A DNA stretch of 64,000 nt from contig OW388303.1 in NCBI GenBank assembly GCA_936450465.1, forward strand, positions 11,935,021-11,999,020. The letters run 5' to 3'. Made by a program: the position numbers and the translations under genes. The DNA is from Gibbula magus (taxonomy: Eukaryota; Mollusca; Gastropoda; Trochida; Trochidae). Positions 11,491 through 22,406 of this stretch are shown here, in pieces (the stretch's first letter is position 1; every line of letters starts with the position of its first letter). The notes under the pieces were generated by a model. That model was given only the letters and a program-made list of their open reading frames with translations. It searched no databases and was not told where the DNA came from.

Positions 11491-11917
11491 ATGGCATTCA
11501 ATCAGTCCAATTCTAATTGCTACATTAGTTGGTAAATGTTGAGTTTCCTCCAGCACTTTATATACTTAAAACTTATACTCAGTAAGTGTTCACACCGCAA
11601 GTTAGTTCATTCCATGGACCGTAGATCTTAATGGTGGGAAAATAATCTTTGTTAAAAATGCAGAACAGAACAGAACCATGTGGACATATATAAGTTATTA
11701 TCAAAGTGAACGTGTAATAAAACGAGGCACACACTACAATTCTGATGGGTCAACATATGTACGTGTATCTTTCACTTTTAAATTATGTACATAAATCAGG
11801 CACGTATGTAATATTTAAGCCAATGTTTAAGTGCACTGTAATCGCCAACTACGTATTCAGAAGATCCTTGAATCATCCTGTCTAAACTAAAATACGTAAG
11901 AGATACTTCTTTGTCTT

Positions 11918-11985
11918 TAATGTGAAAAAATACACGATTCGGAGTATATGCCCATTCCTTCATCAGGTGGAATATAAGGAAATAC
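11918..11985 (-). repeat. Truncated hammerhead-like relic with intact CUGAUGA core
   Basis: On the minus strand CTGATGA (11966-11960) is followed by AGGAATGGGCATATACTCC and GAA, then TCGTGTA. Stem II is weakened (GGA/TCC plus mismatches) and GAAA has become GAAT. The inverted partner arm is missing, so stems I and III cannot form as in the 5.4-kb copy. Similarity to that copy spans TACACGA, TTCGGAGT, ATATGC and CATTCCTTCATC on the plus strand. Confidence 0.5.
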
Positions 11986-12454
11986 ATTTTTAAAATATTT
12001 ATATAGCAAACAAAACAATGGTGAGGAAACTCAATCAGGGATATTAACATGCATGAGAATGGTATACAATGGGGATTTTCAGTCTTAATATATATGGGTG
12101 GTTTTGTCAGCGGTTGTGAAATCTTAAACAAATCTAATCAATGTTGCTAATTTATTCAACACTAAATATTTGATTAATCAAATATACGATATCCGATAGT
12201 ACTTTTGATTACAAAATTAAATGACTTGGTTTTATACAAAGTTGTAAGTGATAGGCTCAAGACTAATGGCATAAATGGATTGAGACAAAGTAATGGCATT
12301 CTACTGATATTGTCTGGACAAAACGACATAATAGCGAGTATTCTTATAAGTTGGGTTTATCCTAGTTTATTTAAATATACTTATAATATTAAAATAAAGT
12401 CGTATCATCGTTGACATCAAAAGTACAAGTTTCCCCACATGTGTGAAGCATCAG
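11986..12454. other. AT-rich non-coding stretch
   Basis: The 111-codon minus frame at 12131-11796 overlaps the hammerhead relic and is not credible as a gene. The 69-codon plus frame at 12205-12414 has no recognisable motif. Confidence 0.4.
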
Positions 12455-12545
12455 TTCTGACATTGTAACGTCACAACGTTATCGTGACGTCAGAAGCGTC
12501 TATAAAACGTTACCACGTGTATTGTGTAGCTCCCTCGGGCGAGGA
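12455..12545 (+). promoter_or_regulatory. CRE, TATA and E-box cluster (promoter-like)
   Basis: TGACGTCA (12,485-12,492) lies 8 bp before TATAAAA (12,501-12,507), followed by CACGTG (12,514-12,519). This arrangement resembles a CREB/ATF-responsive TATA promoter. No coding frame follows closely, so it may be a fossil LTR, the promoter of a non-coding transcript, or chance. The upstream part resembles 13,443-13,500. Confidence 0.3.
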
Positions 12546-13442
12546 ATGAAAAAAGTAAACGTTGTTGAGTTTAGTTCTGCTTATTACTTTTCTATATTTG
12601 TGTATTTCACTTAAACCCCATCGGGAGTCAATTCAAACGACTCCCAGTCAATCTTTTCTCGAGGATCACGATGACGTGGAAGGAAATGTTGAGAGGGAAG
12701 TATCAACTTGAAGTGGTTCCTGCAACCCATGGCACATGAAGTACTGATTAAAAGAACGGCCCGACTTGCTTATGTTTTGTGAAAACAGAATTACAATATA
12801 TGAAAAGAAGTAAACTGAAGTACAAAAGAAAGTACACACCTCAGTTGGTTTTATCATATGTATGATTTTCAATTACAAATAACTTACGTTTTCGACGTCG
12901 TACTCTAAAACTGAAAAATGCAGGCATTTAGTCATCAGCCAAGGAATACTTCTACGTGTTTTTTAATTTCTTTGAAACAATTATATTTTGAGTTGATAAA
13001 GTTTTCAAAAAATATTTTGGATAAAACACAACTGTTCTTCGACAAATAAAGCATCTTCTAAATGTGCCTCGTTCTGCACACATTTACAACATTTTTAAAA
13101 TGGTATAGGGTCACATTGGTGTAAATTCCGTTTCTTGCCCATGTCTACATAAAACAAGGTAATTCTAATGAAACATTAACCAATGTAATTCATTCAAACT
13201 AATGCAGATATGTGTTATTGTATCATGCCATCATCAATGCATCAAAAAGAAAATAATATTGAATTAATCTAAACCAACTGAGGTGTGTACTTAAAACATT
13301 AAGGACGATTGATCCAGAACCATCTGATGTGTATAGTGAGAGGCAACTCATATAAGTGACATGATTGGAAATATATTCATTTCATATGCCAATGATAAAA
13401 ATAATTTGTCGAGGGCGATACTACAGTTGAAAATGTTTACTC
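12546..13442. other. Non-coding stretch, nothing recognised
   Basis: AT-rich sequence with only short frames (for example 68 codons on the minus strand at 12872-12666). Confidence 0.4.
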
Positions 13443-13500
13443 TAACATTGTTAACCGTATGACGTCAAAATGGTTTACAGCTGTGACGTCACAATGCCAG
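13443..13500. promoter_or_regulatory. Paired TGACGTCA (CRE) sites
   Basis: Two exact TGACGTCA palindromes lie 24 bp apart start to start (13,460-13,467 and 13,484-13,491). The segment from TCTAACATTGTTAACCGT resembles TTCTGACATTGTAACGT upstream of the 12.5-kb CRE, which suggests a shared origin. Confidence 0.35.
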
Positions 13501-15410
13501 TTCCGCATTGGTATAACACTTTGCCGGAGTCGGAGAGCTGAGTGTGATCATGCTGTAGGCACTGTTTATCAATTTATGTTTGAACTTGATGAAAGGAATT
13601 TATTCTCAATTATATCCGGGAAATAAATGTTTATTGAATACTTAAAACAACTCACATTCGGTCGTTTGATACACATCTTTGTAATAGTTACTACCTTAGT
13701 GTCCGAGTTATATCGGGAAATACCAGGACAAAAAGTGTCCGTGTATCAGATATCAGGACTCTCACCCAAAAGAGTTCTGATATTTATAATGAACAGGACG
13801 CTTTGTTGAATGAGGTCTAAGTGAGATGTAGATGTTGGATAATGAAATAGTATCAAACATGCAGAGTGTCATTTATTGACCTCTTAGTCTGCTGTCTATG
13901 AAATGAAAACACGCTAAATCATACCTAATTTTGCAACTTGTTAATAACTAAAAACATACACTGATAGAGTATTCACATATTAACACATAGCATGTCATAA
14001 AACTAATAAACGCTTTGCTGTTATGCTGTTATGAAGTTTTCCCATCTCGCAGCGCTGATGAATGGCTTCAGTTCGTATTGTTTTATTTTTCAACAAATGT
14101 ACGCTTGTCTTTATCAAGTTGTGAAATATAAATTCATCAAAATATTACCTTTATTACTATCTTTCAATTTGACTGTGTAATAATGTATTAATAACATATA
14201 TGTGTAAACTGGAATATCCTCTCTAATTTCGTTTCCACAAAAAATACCCCGATAGAACCCTCCTTTTAAGATTGTTGATTAATGTTAATGAACATTTCGT
14301 ATGTCATATTTGCCAGCTGACATTATTATTAAGTGCTGGGATTAACAATATATAGCTACTGCAAGTTGTTGTCAAAAATCATCTTTTGATTTATAGAAAC
14401 AAAGTCGATGAAACACCTGCATGATATTTATCATATGATATTTATTTCTCCGTATATCCACTCGTCATGGTGTTCATTAAAGGAATATTGTGTTATATTA
14501 CTTGTTTGTACTGGAGACTGAGTATTAATATAGGCGTAGTGCCTGCTGACAGTCGACTTCATTATTGGAATAAACGTTTAAACTATCGGAATTGCAGTTT
14601 GAATTTCGTAGTTAACCTATAAATACCTTCAAACGAGGACATGGGTATCTTCAAAGCTATATATATAAGTCAATTTCTTCCTCCACACCGCAGAAACTAC
14701 ATATTACAAATATCAATGGTGCGTGGAACGACTTCTCCAAAGACAACATGTGCTAACATAATTGCAACTTCGTCATAAAGTGTACTCAACCGTATTGTGA
14801 CTTTAATCTCAGAAAAGTGTCTTTCTTTCTTTACCTTGGTCAAAGTTTAAGTATTATTTTCATGTAAAAATCTCCCTGAGTGGAGATTTGAAACGCTTAG
14901 TAGAGCTAGGTAATGAGGAACTGTAGGATTAAGTGGCGGTTTATAATACTTTCCTGGTTAATACATAAACATACGGGTTCCAAAGTGCAACCGGGGTGTT
15001 GTGTACAGTTGTGAACTACATGACAAGCCACCGGGGTGCAAAGCGATAAAGAATTTGTAAGAGTTTACTTTTATTACTTTTTAACATCACTAAAGAATAC
15101 CGGGAGCAAAAATGTAAGCAAAAGAAAATGTTGCATCAAGGGTGTAATAAATGTAACCACACATATGCTATACGTTAAAGGTCTTTCGAAGTTCAAGAAG
15201 AAAACAGGCTTTGAAGTCGAAGCAATTTATTTTGTTTGAAATCAATTTAACATTATCATAAAAACTGTATGTATAAGTGAATACGTAACTGGTAAGAACA
15301 AATGATGATATAAATGGTTCGTATTAATTACAATTGCATGTAAAAACATAAATATCATGGTATTTCGATGCTGTTTGTGAATACTATTGGTGTCACAATT
15401 CAATAACTAA
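13501..15410. other. AT-rich non-coding stretch
   Basis: Short frames only (60 codons at 13627-13809, 67 at 15036-15239), none with recognisable domains. No repeats or RNA genes were recognised. Confidence 0.4.
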
Positions 15411-15737
15411 TCACGCGATTTGAAATGTTTGACTTCGAACGCCCATAATTCCCCCCTCAGGCTCAAACCCAACCTCCCCCTGGCAGAATGATCCCCTGAC
15501 TAGCCTCCACAGTATGATTTCAGGTAATACTTTAGTGAAGTGTCTAGTCCAGTTAAACAAGACATGGTCCCACTCTAAAGATTGCTCGCTATAAACACTA
15601 TTGCCAATCGCCTTCTTAAAGCATGTGATAGATGGACGGTGATATTCTAGGAGGAACTTTAACGAATTGAAGATTGGAGGGGTTGTCGAGATGTGGAATT
15701 GGAGTGCATGGTAGCACAATAGAGGCCTTATTTGCAC
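15411..15737 (-). CDS. Unrecognised 108-codon ORF
   Basis: An ATG-to-stop frame of 108 codons lies in a segment of higher G+C than its surroundings. The product has no signal peptide or membrane segment that I can see and no family motif; Trp and Phe are frequent near residues 55-80. It is followed (plus-sense side) by the CpG-rich 15.8-16.4-kb block. It may be an exon fragment, a piece of a decayed transposon or a chance frame. Confidence 0.15.
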   Translation of the reverse strand: MQIRPLLCYHALQFHISTTPPIFNSLKFLLEYHRPSITCFKKAIGNSVYSEQSLEWDHVLFNWTRHFTKVLPEIILWRLVRGSFCQGEVGFEPEGGIMGVRSQTFQIA

Positions 15738-15779
15738 AATGTAATAAATAGTGACATTGTTTTCAGTGTCACATATCGA

Positions 15780-16380
15780 TATTAAGCTCTTAAGGTTGGC
15801 AGATGTTTATTTCGCCCCGCTGACATCTTCAGCCGGCTTGCTATATCCACACGTATGATAAATGCGGATAGCTAAAGTTGTCTCGGGCCAATTTTGCAGA
15901 TAGTTAACATGCTTTGCTGGCCGTAGTCTTGCAGACGTTCCGGCAACTCAACGCACCGTCGGAACGCTTGTGACGTCACAGTTTTTAATAAATTGACAGC
16001 ACGAGAGAGAAAGTTAATTAGATAGCAAGTAAGCAAATTTATCTAAGCCAAAATATCCGAAATACCGAAGTGCCAGAAGTGTCGCCGCGCTCTATCAACG
16101 CAGGTTGGAAATATAATGAGACGCCGCGTAGCGTATGGTATCGCAGAACAAATGTCTCTATCAAGGCCACGCCCACCCGCCAACTTGCGCGTGCAGGGCG
16201 GCGCTTTGTACACAGTGTTATCAAATCTCGCGAGATTTGACGAGCGGCGTTGTTTGAAAGGAACGGAGGGGATTTCGCCAATTCAGCGCATATACCAACA
16301 GAACCTGCTTCCGGTATTTAATAGCTATGCAGATGATTACATACAGGGCAGCTTTGATTGTTACAATCTGTAGTTACAGC
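15780..16380. promoter_or_regulatory. CpG-rich block with perfect 20-bp palindrome
   Basis: This block is clearly richer in G+C and CpG than its neighbours. It contains TGACGTCA (15,971-15,978) and the perfect palindrome TCAAATCTCGCGAGATTTGA at 16,221-16,240, centred on TCTCGCGAGA, a motif known from vertebrate CpG promoters. Open frames occur on both strands (80 codons minus 16281-16039; 85 codons plus 16116-16373), as expected where CpG-rich DNA lacks stops. It is interpreted as promoter-like or conserved regulatory DNA; no exon could be defined. Confidence 0.35.
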
Positions 16381-18060
16381 ACCTTGTAACCATCTATGAT
16401 GGATCAAGCCACACGTGACGGTATCGCCATGTTCCTATCCACGTTTCAAAGGCGGTAGATAAGGCGCCATTACAATTTATAATACCTATGATTTTCATGC
16501 GTCTTTTTCATCTCTTATGACCGAAAATTAGAAATTGAGAATATTTTCATTGCTAAGCGAAGTGTGTTAATATAGAAGATGAAACAAATCTACCGTCAGT
16601 TTCGATTGGTCACCAAGAAACTCCTCTCCCGGAATCTGATACACGTGCTTTCTGACGTGACGTCAGTCCTTCTTACGCTCTGATGTGTGGACCAAATTTT
16701 GTACTTGTGTTGTTCATAGAAGAGTTTCCATTTTTGTTACAATTTTATTATTTTGCAATGCAGACATACATCCTGATAAAAGTGATTATTGTTTCTAGAA
16801 TCAAAGTTTGGGCAATTATTTTAAAATAAATTATTATCGAAATGTACTCTTGTATTGCATCAGTATTCATTATGAACAGTTTAATTGATGAAGTATTGAT
16901 GCATTCAATCTTATTATGCTAATTCAAAAATGGTGGATTACTTTAAATGATATACATGTGGTTATGACAGATTCAGTTCCAATGAAATGGTACAAAATGT
17001 AGCTTGTTTAAAGAGTTGACATATAATACACGTTTTGGAGTATATATAATCCAAGGTTGTATATTTTTACATAGATAATTATTATAAATAGTTTACATGT
17101 ACCGTCTGATATAATACGTGCACTAAAGTGTGAAGTCAATGCGTGCTTCAAGGAGAGGAACATTTTGTGAAGACATACTCAACGGATATAATTAATACTG
17201 AAAAACTCGTATTGACAACTTGAAACCTATATACAAACATGTTTAAATGAACTTCCAATTCAGTATCCATGGATAAAAGTTATCTTCCTATCAAGACAAT
17301 TCCAAAGATTTCATGTTTCTTTTAACATTTCATAAACTTTAAAATATGTAAAATTGTGCCATCTTGATATGTATCCTGGTTGGATATGTATTTCTTCTAT
17401 TACCATTGTCTGAGGATGTGAATTATATTGATGCATTTTTTTAAAATTGCCGATCTACGGATTTTGTTTCTATTTCACCTGACCAATGTATACACTGTGT
17501 ATGAATGATATTGACAAAAGTGTAATGTTCTAAATTTTAAATTCGATGACACTGATTCTGCAAGTATAATCAAATATACATAACGTGCATGCTAACTTAG
17601 CATTTTGTTGATAAGCAACATGAAATTTGATGGATTGGATATAGGAAGTTTACGTAATAACATAAAAACTGACATTTCATGAACATGTTTTGTAAATTCA
17701 AAAACGATGCAAATACACTTTTGAAAACGGTTTCTGGAGTCAAATTCACCATGAAAGGTGACAGACGAGATCAGTTCACAATGGAAAGGAAATTCAAATT
17801 GATATCATCAAAGTTCGTCATAATAAACAAAAGGTGCAAACCGATGTCCAACAGAATGTTCCCAAATTTTTTATCGATAAAAATCGCTAGAATATTTTGC
17901 CGAAATCAAAAGCTTCCGATGGTGGAGGGACTTGAATGATCACAGATGGGGGTACTGGAACCCTATAACCAATGTTCAACAAGTCAAATAAACAAAGCTC
18001 TTTAACTTTATTTTGCTAACGTATTGATGATGGGGAGAGGCTGAAGCAGATTTTAATGTT
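16381..18060. other. AT-rich non-coding stretch
   Basis: Contains one TGACGTCA (16,658-16,665, preceded by an overlapping TGACG). The 86-codon plus frame at 17679-17939 is Lys/Arg-rich with no recognisable motif. No repeats were found. Confidence 0.4.
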
Positions 18061-18083
18061 ATGTGTGAGGGAGACAGTGAGAC

Positions 18084-18106
18084 GGGGACGGGGAACGGGG
18101 ACGGGG
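18084..18106 (+). other. G-quadruplex motif (four GGGG runs)
   Basis: GGGG runs at 18084-18087, 18090-18093, 18097-18100 and 18103-18106 are separated by AC, AAC and AC. This is a textbook intramolecular quadruplex pattern with very short loops, on the plus strand, in otherwise G-poor DNA. Confidence 0.8.
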
Positions 18107-18608
18107 ACGGAGGAAGGAAACTGTTTGTGTAGGACACCTCGAAACGATTAGAGCACGGATGTATCTCAAACACGTTCACTTGTACAATGATCGACGTGTC
18201 TTTATAAATCTTTCCTATATCGTACTTTTAATATAACTGGAGAATAAAAACAAGATTATTTTACTGATGTCCACTTTCTTTGAATAATAGACGTCATGAG
18301 AGGTTCTTGCGGAGCATACATTCATCTGAAAAACATACAATAACAATGTTAAACACTGGTCTGCTCCTGGATATCTCGATCTGCATGGTTTGGATTTCTT
18401 CACAATGGAAAAAATCATATATAGTTTGTATTCAATTGTTTAAAGTTATTATATTATATTTTATGCGAACGATCCGGCAAAATATTATGACCTAACCTGA
18501 AAGTCTCATCACAATCGATACACAGTTCAAGAATCAAAGGCCTATCCCTGGCCAATCAAAAGTTGAGTCATTGTCGTCAATGTTTTCGAAAACTGTTTCC
18601 TGTTGGCA

Positions 18609-18647
18609 AGGTCAAGGTTACACGGTCCTATGACCTCGTAATGACCT
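18609..18647. promoter_or_regulatory. Nuclear-receptor half-site cluster (DR0 and DR5)
   Basis: AGGTCA then AGGTTA lie directly adjacent (18,609-18,620). TGACCT CGTAA TGACCT (18,631-18,647) is a direct repeat with 5-bp spacing on the minus strand, the spacing preferred by RAR/RXR heterodimers. Four half-sites within 39 bp are unlikely by chance in AT-rich DNA. Binding and function are inference. Confidence 0.4.
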
Positions 18648-19689
18648 CATCTGAAGAGCCTCATCCATAGGGATCGATACGTCGGGTATAAAAGCTCTAT
18701 ATTACTTACCAATTATATGTAGTCAAATTGTTTGGACAAACAGATGGACGGACATAAACAGACAGACAGGTGGAAACATTTTACCACCGAAATCTCCTAT
18801 CTGGGGACATGAAAAATAAATCAGATACGAAAGTTTCTTTCCATTTTGTTTTTCCGTTTCTAATGCTTTTTAATGGTTGTTTATTTGATGAATTGCCATT
18901 TATATATGTTTTATTGATACCATTCATTTTTCTTCATTTCTTGAACGAAAATCGAAAATTGAAATGAGTCAATGACCAACCACAAATTAAACTATTGCGA
19001 AATATAGAAACAAAAAAAAAATATATTTACAATAAGCAATGGAATCCGACAAAACAGATTCTAACGAACACACGTGCTTGTCAGCGATTGTACTGACGCT
19101 GTGCAACAATTACAATTTTGAAATATATTTAATTCAATATTAACTCTTTTAAATGCAGTTAAATTAAGATATGATTATCAAAGTGTTGTATTCAAATTAC
19201 TCTTTATATTTAGAAACCGCCCTAAAATAGGGAGCACTCTCGAACGTTTTTTGTATATGTGACCTGGTGTATAAAATAAGTGTTCAGGTATTCACTCTTA
19301 GCATGTTTGCATGTTTTTCTCAACGCTGCACTGAGTAATCTTTTCATTGAAAAACTATTTGATAAACTTTACATCATTTTCCATTTCGCCGATGCCAAAA
19401 GCAACGACAAATAAACACTTAATGCTTGAATATTTCATAATTCTACCTGAAATGACTTCTATTGTGAAAATTGCCAGGAGCATGTTGAGGACATATCAAC
19501 AGTTGATGCCAATTGTCAAATTAACACAGCATCGTACGTCTTTATCTGCTATTACAAACACAAACACGAACGATGCAGATAAAACGGTCACATAAACACG
19601 ACTGGCAACCATCAATTCGTCGCCTTTCTATCTCTCTCGCTTTAAAAGTCAGAGCAGCAAGAGAAAATAGTCTTCAAACCCCGGAGATG
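18648..19689. other. AT-rich non-coding stretch
   Basis: Short frames only (65 codons at 18770-18967, 82 at 19347-19595), without recognisable motifs. Confidence 0.4.
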
Positions 19690-19866
19690 ACAATTTCATT
19701 TCTCGCTGTCGATTTTCAACGAATCCCCTCCTCATCAGCGCCACCTGAATGCTGTTGCGAGTCGAGCAGCGATTTCCACCGTCGATAACATGGCCACCGG
19801 ATGTTAGCGCGACGCCATTCCAAGGCCCGTAACCCTTGTCTTTCTCTCCTTACTGGAAACCCTATA
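19690..19866 (+). other. Possible 5' exon with splice donor
   Basis: G+C rises here, ending in a strong donor-like GTAAGTG at 19,867 after a pyrimidine-rich stretch (CTTTCTCTCC). A frame of 71 codons (19573-19788) enters the block but stops before the donor. A later ATG in AACATGGCC context gives only a few codons. It could be a mostly untranslated first exon; transcript evidence is lacking. Confidence 0.18.
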
Positions 19867-22046
19867 GTAAGTGTTTATTTGTGTTTTGTTTCATGAAAGG
19901 CCAGCCGTTTACTGATGTGAAGTTGCAGAGAGTTGAAAGGCCATTCCCATATGTTTATTACTTACAGATGGGAGGTACTAGCATTGTGATAGCTGCACAT
20001 CTTGTTTGATTTAACCACACTTGTATTGTCTGAGAGATAATAGACCATGAAATCCCGTTACAAGAACTGTAGCTCTCATCTCCTATTAATCTTCAATATA
20101 AGATAATGAGTTAAAGTATTCTGTGAAATATAATTATCTCTCCCAATAATTATATGTAAAGTACATCAAAGAACTACATATGTGGAGAATATTGGATTCC
20201 TAGAAAAAACAATTGTTCAGAGATTCTTCCAATAACCCTCAAACGCATTCCCCACAATTCACGCATCAAACCTTAAACCAAATGAACTGTGATATGTATG
20301 GCAAGTCACGGGTTGTGTCCTCAATGATGTCTCTTCATATCGTTCACAGTGGAAATCGCTTCAGAAGACAGTAATCAAAATCAACATAACATCATTGAAA
20401 ATCAAACATAATTTAAATTCATTTTGATCTGACTGGCCTTAGCAAAAGAAATTCAAATAATGTTAACTTGTCATCCATTTTGAAAGACTCTATCCACTTT
20501 GCTATATAATAAACCTGTATTTAATGAAACATTCAAAGCATATCAAATAACAGGAGAAATTAAAATCTCTCTCCCCATGTTGAACACGTATGTATTTCTC
20601 CTCTCCATCAGCATAGGCCTGCTTCCAATCGCCTTGCATACCAGAACACATGTACCCCTTTATGGTATCTTCATTTGACAAAATAGACTCACTTCTTAGA
20701 CAATAAACTTAATTGAGATCTTTTTGAAGACTTTCTTGGAGCTGACAGTTTAAATCTCAATTTTTCATGGGATTGAAAAAGCACGAAGTTGAATGTTAAA
20801 CCATATGCAGAATGAAGACGTAACGATCTGGTCACTGACGTCTCAGCATCACACGACACCTTTCAAAGACCAAAATGTCTTCTTCTCCTTTCAGGAATTA
20901 AATGGGGGGTGACTAATGACAGGCGTTTGGTCAGTTTTTCAGTAAAATGAAGCCCGCCACTGCGCTAACTGCATTATGATAGTACTCGACGCAATCAAAG
21001 GAAGCTAAGATGCAATAGGTGGCTGTGGATGTATGGAAAACGAGTATGGTGTCATGTGTTGAATCTCTTGTCGTGTTTACATAGCAATCTTTCTCGCCTT
21101 TGTACCCTGTTGGCAAAATGGCGTTAGCAATCATTGCTAATGAAGAGCAGCTCCACGAGCATTGGGGAGAAAATTAAGAGGCGAATATGAAGAGGGGAGG
21201 GTCTGTTAAACTCCTTACACTCCGAGAATTGCATCCCCCTAGTTCTTGAAACACTGCTAGGGGTTCAGAATTTAAGAGCCATAGACTTCATCGGACCTCC
21301 TTGTTTGCTTTACCGCTTGTTAAGTAAATGGGCCATAGAAATATGTAGTTGTAAATATTAACAACCCAGGTCTCTGGTGAACTGACGAAGTGTCAATTTC
21401 TGCCACCAACGAAAACTGGAATTGTGCTGATACAAAGAAATCCGTGGGACTTTTTATGAATTATGACTTAAGATGGTAATGAAACGGAATTATTCTTTTA
21501 ATGTTTTTTGTAAAAACAAATCTTTTTCGAATGTTGCAAACTTCGAGCCAAGGTTATCTTCAGAAGAATTAACACCATATGATGTATTTGTGTCTTCAAC
21601 AGCTAGGAATGACACTTTAAGTGTTCTAACACGTGTATGTAAATAAACGATGGATACAAATGTTGCCTTTGCAAACCATAGTGAGAGGTGATCTCGTGTC
21701 CGTGACTTGGTATGTTGGTGATTAAAGCAAATATTCAGAATGTGTGCTAATACCACCTTTAACACTGATAAATGTCCATCGAAAGACATTGTAATTTTAA
21801 CAGGTATGTTTTAACCATTTTCGATTGTTTACTTTGTCACATTTAGAGAGACAAACAACATCGATATGTGGCGGAGGATATATTCGTCATGTATTGATGA
21901 GTCCCGTCAGTGCTGAGAATGTTAAGTATATTTACACATCATTGTTTCATTATGTAAGTAATGCTAAACAACATACATAGAGTATACATGAGTCGTAATG
22001 TATGATATATACCACTTCTGTCTACTTGGTGTACAACTGAAGGGGT
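19867..22046. other. Non-coding stretch
   Basis: No gene was recognised. A 7-bp stem (CCCCTAG and CTAGGGG) lies near 21,226-21,265. The 99-codon minus frame at 21789-21490 has no family motif. Confidence 0.4.
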
Positions 22047-22406
22047 TTAAAGGAGCAGCAGCACGTGTCGCTGACATTAGTCGATGAAATGTATTTTTGA
22101 AAAATAATGTGACGAATAATAATATTACACCCTTCTCTCTTCGAAAAATCAAGTAAAAACCGAGTGTACATGGTTCGGTAAAGCCTTGGGAATCGTTTTT
22201 GTAATTCGAAATAATAAAATATGTTCACATTTAAATGGCCACCATGCAATTCTTGCTGTATACGCAATACCGTTATTACCACTTTATGGATAATTGGTTT
22301 GTGAAATAATATGTTTTACCCATTAAAGTAAATATAAATGACATAAACGATCATTATAAATGGGAAATGAAATAAAATTGACAAAAAAGTGTTACAGCTC
22401 CTTTAA
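22047..22406. mobile_element. TTAA-flanked MITE, copy A
   Basis: TTAA at both ends (22,047-22,050 and 22,403-22,406) encloses inverted ends AGGAGCAGCAGCAC and GTGTTACAGCTCCT. The ~360-bp interior is homologous to copies at 46,783-47,144 (inverted) and 52,985-53,323. Shared blocks include TCGATGAAATGTATTT, CACCCTTCTCTCTTCG, GTGTACATGGTTC and TAATTGGTTTGTG. There is no transposase. TTAA targets are typical of piggyBac-type elements, but the ends do not start CCC, so the superfamily is uncertain. Confidence 0.8.

Noticed and set aside
14050..14090. Hammerhead core CTGATGA on the plus strand
   Set aside because: No stem II followed by GAAA is present, so it is a chance 7-mer.
17025..17052. Hammerhead-family relic (TACACGTTTTGGAGTATATA)
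   Set aside because: Only about 20 bp resemble the family, with neither the arm sequence nor the core; too weak to call.
19725..19745. Hammerhead core (TCATCAG, minus strand)
   Set aside because: The following sequence cannot form stem II with a correctly placed GAA.
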